Source: an uncultured Treponema sp. (GTDB taxonomy: Bacteria > Spirochaetota > Spirochaetia > Treponematales > Treponemataceae). Taken from it: 29,335 bases of DNA. The stretch covers positions 1-29,335 of the forward strand of contig CALHVG010000063.1 of NCBI GenBank assembly GCA_938039145.1, given 5' to 3'. This document shows, one piece after another, positions 23,948 to 29,335 of the stretch (its first letter is position 1; the number at the start of each line of letters is the position of its first letter). Both the position numbers and the translations under genes were made by a program. Under the pieces are notes generated by a model that was not told where the DNA came from, searched no databases, and saw only the letters and a list, made by a program, of their open reading frames with translations.

Positions 23948-25798
23948 ATGAATGAAAAATATATAGAATATCCTCCCCCGAAATCCGTATTTATACTTAA
24001 TTTTTTAATCTTTAACGGATTATTTGGATTTGTTTTTTTGTATGCGTGGTACACAAAGATAATTCCGGTAGAAGAACTTGTAAAATTCTTAACGGCATTT
24101 CCTACGCTTATCGCCCTTATTCTAAATATAACAATACCGACTGTGCTATATAGAATGTTCATGAATGTGTTGAAAACATATAAAACGGATGTCGGCGGTG
24201 TAGATAAAGCAAACAAAGTATTAGCTCTTTATTCTAAACTGAGTTTGCTTGCTCCTATTATTCTTACTTTGGCGACTCCAATTGCTACGCTATTGTGGCT
24301 CGGCATACATTCTATCGAAAAAATCATTGCCTGTGTTTTGGGTGCTGTCGGCTGTTTGAATTTTGCTTCGCTTTTTTTCTACATATTGTGGACACATAAG
24401 CTTGAAGCCTATTTGAAATTTTTACCCTTTGAAAAAAAGCATATTACCATGTCCTATATTCTTAGCAATATGATGGTAAGTTTTTTCCTTTTTGGAGCTC
24501 TAATTTTTTTGTGCATTGATCCGTTTATCGGAATGCTTTATAACGGCTTAACTCTTATACAGACTTTGAAAATGATTATTCCAATCGCTATACTGACGCT
24601 TTCCGTTGCTCTTTTTATAAATTATACACTGTATAAGGGTGTAAATAATAGCATAAACGAAGTGATGAATTTTACCGATACGCTTGCAGTAGGAAATTTT
24701 ATTGTTGATAAATTAGAAATAAAACGTCGGGATGTATTCGGTATTCTTGCAATGCAGTTAAATATTTTCCATAAAAATACTGTTGCTCTCCTTTCCAGTA
24801 TTAAAAATAATACAAATACGATGAACGAAGTCGGGACAATTCTTTCAACCAATGCAGAAGAAACGGCAAGTTCCATTCATCAAATCAGTGAGAACATCAA
24901 CGGGGTAAAACAGCAGACCATGACCCAAGCAGCAGGCGTTACCGAAACAGCTGCCACGATGGAAGAAATTATCCGCACAATAAAACAGTTGAACGGCAGT
25001 ATTGAAACGCAAGCGGCATCGGTTGCTCGCTCTTCATCTTCAATTGAAGAAATGGTTGCAAATATCTCTTCCATTACGCAGACCATTGATAAAACCGATG
25101 ATTCCATTAAAGAACTTGCACAAGCAACCGGTGACGGAAAAGATGCCGTTGTAACTTCAAATAGTGTAACACAGAAGATTGCAGAAGAGTCAGGCGGTCT
25201 GATTGAAGCGAGTAATATTATTCAAAATATAGCAAGCCAGACAAACCTTTTGGCGATGAATGCTGCAATCGAAGCGGCTCATGCAGGAGATGCGGGAAAA
25301 GGATTTGCCGTTGTTGCTGACGAAATCAGAAAATTGGCGGAAGAATCGTCAACTCAAGGAAAAAATATTACTGTAACGCTGAAAATACTCGGGACGGAAA
25401 TTGAAACTTTGGCAAAATCCTCTAAAACGGTCGAAGAAAAATTCAACGCAATTTTTACGCTTTCGGAACAGGTAAAAACAATGAGTGCTAACCTTATGAC
25501 AGCAATGAAAGAGCAGGAAACCGGCAGCCGCGAAGTTTTATCTGCGATTAAAGCGATTAATTCCGTAACGCAAGAAGTACAAGCGGGTTCTGCTGAAATG
25601 CTCCGCGGCGGTGAACAAGTTGCCGATGAAATGCAAAATCTCGATAATTTAACACGCATCATTACCGACAGTATGAATGAAATGGCAAGCGGTGCGGTAC
25701 AGATAAGCAATGCTGTACAAGAAGTAAATGAGATTACACAACGGAATAAAGGGAGCATTAATAATTTAAGTGCAGAGGTAGGGAAGTTTAAGGTATAA
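23948..25798 (+). CDS. Methyl-accepting chemotaxis protein with polytopic membrane sensor
   Basis: A 616-residue chemoreceptor without an extracytoplasmic sensor domain. Residues 15-225 form about six membrane helices (LNFLIFNGLFGFVFLYAW ... MMVSFFLFGALIFLCI), so the signal may be sensed within the membrane or via a partner. A HAMP-like segment (225-280) leads into an MA coiled coil. From VTETAATMEEIIRTIKQLN to the identical end EVGKFKV it closely matches the neighbouring chemoreceptor, while the N-termini are unrelated. AAGGAG lies ten bases before the ATG. The cassette opens with GTTAGGC and closes with ACCTAAC, one base from exact complementarity. No cassette-head hairpin is present. Confidence 0.95.
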   Translation: MNEKYIEYPPPKSVFILNFLIFNGLFGFVFLYAWYTKIIPVEELVKFLTAFPTLIALILNITIPTVLYRMFMNVLKTYKTDVGGVDKANKVLALYSKLSLLAPIILTLATPIATLLWLGIHSIEKIIACVLGAVGCLNFASLFFYILWTHKLEAYLKFLPFEKKHITMSYILSNMMVSFFLFGALIFLCIDPFIGMLYNGLTLIQTLKMIIPIAILTLSVALFINYTLYKGVNNSINEVMNFTDTLAVGNFIVDKLEIKRRDVFGILAMQLNIFHKNTVALLSSIKNNTNTMNEVGTILSTNAEETASSIHQISENINGVKQQTMTQAAGVTETAATMEEIIRTIKQLNGSIETQAASVARSSSSIEEMVANISSITQTIDKTDDSIKELAQATGDGKDAVVTSNSVTQKIAEESGGLIEASNIIQNIASQTNLLAMNAAIEAAHAGDAGKGFAVVADEIRKLAEESSTQGKNITVTLKILGTEIETLAKSSKTVEEKFNAIFTLSEQVKTMSANLMTAMKEQETGSREVLSAIKAINSVTQEVQAGSAEMLRGGEQVADEMQNLDNLTRIITDSMNEMASGAVQISNAVQEVNEITQRNKGSINNLSAEVGKFKV

Positions 25799-25822
25799 GA
25801 TTACATTATATGGATATGGGAA

Positions 25823-25885
25823 ACCTAACACCCGCTTCAACCTGACATTGCCTTTGCGGCAATGCAGGTTAAGCGGATGTTAGGT
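25823..25885 (+). repeat. attC site H, best-formed copy
   Basis: Boxes ACCTAAC (25823-25829) and GTTAGGT (25879-25885). CCGCTTCAACCTGACATTGCC pairs with GGCAATGCAGGTTAAGCGG all along its length except for one extra C and one extra A on the left arm, the extrahelical bases by which integrases choose the bottom strand. Confidence 0.95.
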
Positions 25886-25888
25886 GGA

Positions 25889-25903
25889 CTGCCCTTCGGG
25901 CAG
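25889..25903 (+). promoter_or_regulatory. Cassette-head hairpin, R-M cassette
   Basis: GGA then CTGCCC TTC GGGCAG, identical to the mazEF cassette head at 11516. Here no ribosome site follows; the methylase start is 52 bases downstream. Confidence 0.75.
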
Positions 25904-25955
25904 CTTCTTTCATGGGTAATAGTCTGAAAACAAAAAATGTAGTATAGTATTCAGT

Positions 25956-27428
25956 ATGGTAGCAGTTGCAGAAATACTTGAAAAAGAGCGAAAAGTTCAC
26001 ACTGTTAAAACGTCTTTAAGTCATAAGGAAGAATTTGGGCAGTATTTTACTCCGTATAAAATAGCACATTTTATGTCATCTTTATTTCCTGTTACTGATA
26101 AAAAAATCAAATTGCTGGACCCTGGTGCAGGTATAGGGACTCTCGCGTGTTCTTTTATAGAACGAATTGTAAAGGAAAATTGGAATACTCCCGGTATTCA
26201 CATTTCTGCTTATGATATTGATAAAAATGTTTATAGCATTCTAAATAAAAATATTGCTTCGACAAGCTTAGCTTTAAGAAAATCAGATTACACGATATTT
26301 TCGGAAGATTTTTTAGAAAAAACCTCATTTGAATATACATGGAAAATTAATGAAACGTATACCCATGTAATAATGAATCCTCCATATAAAAAAATTCAGA
26401 TAAATTCAAAAGAACGGCTGTCTGCCCGTGCATTTGGTCTTGAAACAGTAAATTTATATTCTGCTTTTATAGGTGCTGCTGTTTCACTTACAGAAGATAA
26501 CGGCTATATCGTTGCGATAGTTCCGAGAAGTTTTTGTAATGGAGTTTATTACAAAAATTTCAGAGAATTTATTTTAAAAAATTGTGCCATTAAATATATC
26601 CATCTTTTTGAATCCCGTGATACAGCATTTAAAGATGAATCAGTTTTGCAAGAAAACATAATCATTATGTTACAAAAAAATGCCGAACAAGGAAATGTAA
26701 AAATTTCGTATTGCAACGATGATTCTTTTATAGGTTTATCCGAATTAGAAGTTCCTTTTTCTCAAATCTTACATAAAAATGACGATGAGAAATATTTTCA
26801 TATTCCTATAAAGCAGCACCTTGGAAGTAAAAATCTAACAGAGTACTCGACTATCAAAGACCTAGGAATAAACGTTTCAACAGGCCCTATTGTTGATTTT
26901 AGAATGAAAAATCTTTTACTTAAAGATTACACGGAAAATTCCTGTCCGCTTGTGTATTCAGTTCATTTGAAAAATCATCGTCTTGTATGGCCGCAGAAAT
27001 CAAAAAAACCGAATGCAATTTTGGAATTAAAAGATGTGGAAAAACAACTCTTTCCGAAAGGGTTTTATATTCTTGTAAAACGTTTTTCTACAAAGGAAGA
27101 AAAAAAACGAGTCGTTGCCTCGATTATAACTCCTAATGATTTTATAAAAAACAATATTACTTTTGAAAATCATTTGAATGTTTTCCATATAGATAAAACA
27201 TCTCTTTCAGAAAATGTCGCTTACGGTTTAGTTTGCTGGCTTAATTCAACCTACATTGATGAGAAATTCCGTCTATTTAGCGGTCATACCCAAGTTAATG
27301 CAACAGATTTACGGAATCTTCCGTATCCAAATGGTGCGGACTTAGAAAAACTGGGAAAAGATTTAAGAACTCATAAGGAATGGAATCAAAACCTTTTTGA
27401 CAAACTTTCACAGGTTGTAATAAAATGA
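25956..27428 (+). CDS. N6-adenine DNA methyltransferase, PstI/BsuBI type
   Basis: The 490-residue modification half of a type II restriction system. SAM-binding motif I is LDPGAGIG (residues 54-61) and the catalytic motif is NPPY (141-144), in the order of gamma-class N6-adenine methylases; length and the opening EEFGQYFTPYKIAHFM match M.PstI and M.BsuBI. It should methylate A in CTGCAG, protecting host DNA; specificity is inferred from the partner. There is no Shine-Dalgarno. TATAGT at 25943-25948 would place the transcript start at or one base before the ATG, so it may be leaderless. Its stop overlaps the nuclease start (ATGA). Methylase-first order protects the host when the cassette enters. 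Confidence 0.93.
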   Translation: MVAVAEILEKERKVHTVKTSLSHKEEFGQYFTPYKIAHFMSSLFPVTDKKIKLLDPGAGIGTLACSFIERIVKENWNTPGIHISAYDIDKNVYSILNKNIASTSLALRKSDYTIFSEDFLEKTSFEYTWKINETYTHVIMNPPYKKIQINSKERLSARAFGLETVNLYSAFIGAAVSLTEDNGYIVAIVPRSFCNGVYYKNFREFILKNCAIKYIHLFESRDTAFKDESVLQENIIIMLQKNAEQGNVKISYCNDDSFIGLSELEVPFSQILHKNDDEKYFHIPIKQHLGSKNLTEYSTIKDLGINVSTGPIVDFRMKNLLLKDYTENSCPLVYSVHLKNHRLVWPQKSKKPNAILELKDVEKQLFPKGFYILVKRFSTKEEKKRVVASIITPNDFIKNNITFENHLNVFHIDKTSLSENVAYGLVCWLNSTYIDEKFRLFSGHTQVNATDLRNLPYPNGADLEKLGKDLRTHKEWNQNLFDKLSQVVIK

Positions 27429-28390
27429 AAATCGAAGAGCGAATAAAACTGAAACTTGAAGAAGCAATAGATATTCTTAAAAAATTTGGAATGCCTTCCG
27501 CCCAACAAAATGAGCGAACTGCGTATTGCTTGCTTTCGCTTTTAAATGTTACTCCCGAAAAAGAATGGAAAAATGCGGAAAGTCCGCTTGTCGGAATTAC
27601 ACCTATGATGACTTTTGCGAAAGATTACTACAACAAAGAATATGCACCGAACACTCGTGAAACCTTTCGAAGATTTAGTACACATCAAATGGTGCAGGCA
27701 GGAATTGTACTGTATAACCCGGATAAACCTGATCGCCCTGTGAACAGTCCGAATGCCGTTTATCAAATTTCTCCCGCAGCCCTCAAAGTTATTAAAGCAT
27801 ATAAAACACATCTGTATGATTCATTGCTTGCGGATTTTATAAAAAAGCAATCCACCCTTGCCGCTCAATATGCACATGAGCGGGAAATGAATATGGTTTC
27901 CGTAAAAATCAAAGAAAATCACAGCATTCAAATTTCTCCCGGCAAACATAGCGAATTAATACGGGATATAATTGAGCAGATGGCTCCTCGATTTTTGCCG
28001 AACAGTACGCTTATTTATGTTGGTGATACAGGAGAAAAGTGGGGATATTACGACCAAGAACTTGCAGGAAATCTTTTGTTTAATGTGCAACACCATGGAA
28101 AAATGCCGGATGTAATCTTATATGTTGAAGATAAAAGGTGGTTGGTACTTGTTGAATCTGTAACATCTCACGGACCGGTTGACAGCAAGCGATACATTGA
28201 ACTTGAAAATCTGTTTCAAAATGTGTTTGCAGATAAAGTGTATATTTCAGCATTTCCAGATAAGAAAACATTTATACACTATGCACAAGAAATTGCATGG
28301 GAAACAGAAGCATGGATTGCAGATAATCCGACACATATGATTCATTTTAATGGTGATAAGTTTATCGGCCCTCATAAGAAAATCACCTAA
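27425..28390 (+). CDS. BsuBI/PstI-family type II restriction endonuclease
   Basis: A 321-residue nuclease, close in length to R.PstI (326). The N-terminal half is a helical, winged-helix-like DNA-binding part (FRRFSTHQMVQAGIV). The C-terminal half carries GDTGEKWGYYD, MPDVILY (Asp229) and LVESVTSHGPVDSKR (Glu244), the PD-(D/E)xK-type catalytic core typical of the family. It is expected to cleave CTGCAG. It overlaps the methylase gene by four bases. The stop codon TAA lies in the attC box ACCTAAT. No control (C) protein gene is present, so timing may depend on methylase-first order only. Confidence 0.93.
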   Translation: MKIEERIKLKLEEAIDILKKFGMPSAQQNERTAYCLLSLLNVTPEKEWKNAESPLVGITPMMTFAKDYYNKEYAPNTRETFRRFSTHQMVQAGIVLYNPDKPDRPVNSPNAVYQISPAALKVIKAYKTHLYDSLLADFIKKQSTLAAQYAHEREMNMVSVKIKENHSIQISPGKHSELIRDIIEQMAPRFLPNSTLIYVGDTGEKWGYYDQELAGNLLFNVQHHGKMPDVILYVEDKRWLVLVESVTSHGPVDSKRYIELENLFQNVFADKVYISAFPDKKTFIHYAQEIAWETEAWIADNPTHMIHFNGDKFIGPHKKIT

Positions 28391-28447
28391 TATCCGCTTC
28401 AACCTGACATTGCCTTTGAGGCAATGCAGGTTAAGCGAATGTTAGAC
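28385..28447 (+). repeat. attC site I
   Basis: Boxes ACCTAAT (28385-28391, last base changed from C) and GTTAGAC (28441-28447), arms of the dominant subtype with extra C and A. The left box is one base from the exact complement of GTTAGGT at 25879. Confidence 0.92.
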
Positions 28448-28507
28448 GGATTTCTCTCGCCAAAGTCCAGTGAAGAAAAGATAATTAGTAAAACATTAGG
28501 AGAAAAA

Positions 28508-29335
28508 ATGGGGTTTAGTATAAATTGTATTGAAATTTCATTTCCAGATGAAGAAAACATTTTAGAAGAATCAAGTCATTTATATAAGAATTTATATACA
28601 GAAAAAGACTTAGGAAAATCAAAAAGATTTTTTCTAAATGATTATTATCAACATTTAGAAACAGAAGAATTAAAAAAAAATGAAACTAATTTGGATTCAG
28701 ATTTATTTTTCGATAAAAATATAAATATTCAACTTATTGTTGGAAAAAATGGTTCTGGGAAAAGTACATTAATGGATTTAATGTATGGTGCTATTAACAA
28801 TTTTGCATATATGTTTGAACGAGGAAAAAATCGACCTGGGGCAGAAAAATTGTACTATATTCTTAATTTATATATGAATATTTACTTCTCAATCTCTAAT
28901 TCTAACAAGCATGATGGCGAGTATGTATTAATTTGTAAAAATGAAACTGTTCAATTAAAAAAAGATTCAGAAATTATTAAAGATTTTTCGTTAAATGCAA
29001 ATCCGGAGATAGATTCAAAGAATGATAATGATATTATACAATTGGTTGAATCGTTTTTTTATACAATCGTTACAAATTATTCAATGCAATCTTTTATTTA
29101 TTCAAATTATTCAGGAAAAACAAAAGAATATGATTTTAAATCACGAGAAACAATAGATTCTAAAACAAGACGTTATTGGATTAATAGTATTTTTCATAAA
29201 AATGATGGATACACAACGCCAATTGTATTAAATCCATATAGAGATGATGGTTTTATAAACTGCAAAAATGAACTTGAATTATCAAAGGATCGTTTAGCTA
29301 CTTTATCATCTAACAAATATAATACATCATCATCT
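28508..29335 (+). CDS. P-loop ATPase, AAA/SMC-like, 5' part only
   Basis: An open frame from ATG 28508 (AGGAGA upstream) to the window edge, 276 codons seen. Walker A is GKNGSGKST at residues 79-87, preceded by a strand (IQLIV) as in ABC/SMC/RecF-type head domains; a long insertion follows (90 onward) with YTIVTNYSMQSF and WINSIFHKNDGYTTPIVLNPYRD. That last stretch resembles ATPases found in retron and Septu-like defence operons, as far as I remember; this is recognition of a pattern, not an alignment. Walker B, signature and any nuclease or partner gene lie beyond the window. The leader between the attC and the start shows no cassette-head hairpin. Confidence 0.75.
   Translation, partial: MGFSINCIEISFPDEENILEESSHLYKNLYTEKDLGKSKRFFLNDYYQHLETEELKKNETNLDSDLFFDKNINIQLIVGKNGSGKSTLMDLMYGAINNFAYMFERGKNRPGAEKLYYILNLYMNIYFSISNSNKHDGEYVLICKNETVQLKKDSEIIKDFSLNANPEIDSKNDNDIIQLVESFFYTIVTNYSMQSFIYSNYSGKTKEYDFKSRETIDSKTRRYWINSIFHKNDGYTTPIVLNPYRDDGFINCKNELELSKDRLATLSSNKYNTSSS

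Larger units (their letters stand above)
11449..29335 (+). mobile_element. Integron gene-cassette array, nine attC sites, no integrase in view
   Basis: Nine attC-type sites of 58-150 bases divide this stretch into cassettes with cut points G/TT. Bodies: 11507-12631 (mazEF), 12632-14802 (HerA-like), 14803-16742 (DUF4236 and potassium channel), 16743-17606 (broken membrane protein), 17607-20576 (TerB-like plus glycine-zipper pseudogenes), 20577-23869 (phage remnant plus chemoreceptor), 23870-25879 (chemoreceptor), 25880-28441 (R-M), 28442 onward (P-loop ATPase). First and last boxes of a cassette are exact reverse complements in four cases (GTTATGT/ACATAAC, GTTAGAG/CTCTAAC, GTTATAC/GTATAAC, GTTAGAT/ATCTAAC), one base off in two (GTTAGGC/ACCTAAC, GTTAGGT/ACCTAAT). 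Cassette genes are on the plus strand and mostly AT-richer than the chromosome to the left. No integrase or attI is visible. Confidence 0.93.

Noticed and set aside
23824..24216. Minus-strand frame between the chemoreceptors.
   Set aside because: It covers a degenerate attC and the antisense of the second chemoreceptor; no ribosome site.

Overview
The window looks like a Treponema chromosome. The basis is a class I lysyl-tRNA synthetase (typical of spirochetes and archaea, rare elsewhere), large methyl-accepting chemotaxis proteins, a spirochete-type lipoprotein with a SUMF1 domain, and above all a run of integron attC sites. Chromosomal integrons with long cassette arrays are known from Treponema denticola and relatives. 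The species cannot be named from the sequence.

Layout. (1) 1-11.1 kb is ordinary chromosome of moderate GC. It holds a minus-strand cluster (TPR-like exported protein, LapA-like protein, miaB), a plus-strand SPOR-domain membrane protein, minus-strand lysS, a minus-strand pair (MinD/ParA-like ATPase then lgt), a half-size EamA transporter and a large SUMF1 lipoprotein. Two gene-free stretches here (5275-5655 and 7833-8610) are packed with hairpins and 23-bp-period repeats. (2) From 11449 to the right edge there is an AT-richer integron cassette array with nine attC sites (11449, 12488, 14743, 16687, 17549, 20525, 23815, 25823, 28385). All intact cassette genes are on the plus strand. The cassettes carry, in order: mazEF; a membrane-anchored HerA/FtsK-like ATPase; a DUF4236 protein plus a voltage-gated potassium channel; a broken membrane protein; a TerB-like gene plus two frameshifted glycine-zipper genes; a Mu-like phage remnant plus a Cache-domain chemoreceptor; a second chemoreceptor with a polytopic membrane domain; a PstI/BsuBI-type restriction-modification pair; and the start of a P-loop ATPase that runs off the window.

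How it fits together. In four cassettes the first box (GTTRRRY) and the last box (RYYYAAC) are exact reverse complements, as expected if each cassette went in as a circle. Five cassettes also begin with the same architecture right after the recombination box: GGA, then a 6-bp stem with a 3-nt loop whose sequence changes with compensating bases, and in the better-preserved ones a Shine-Dalgarno and start codon soon after. No integrase gene is visible, and the left edge of the array is worn, so the integrase is outside the window or lost. Several cassette genes are defence- or stability-type (toxin-antitoxin, R-M, HerA-like, P-loop ATPase); others concern signalling and ion flux. Decay is concentrated in the fourth to sixth cassettes.
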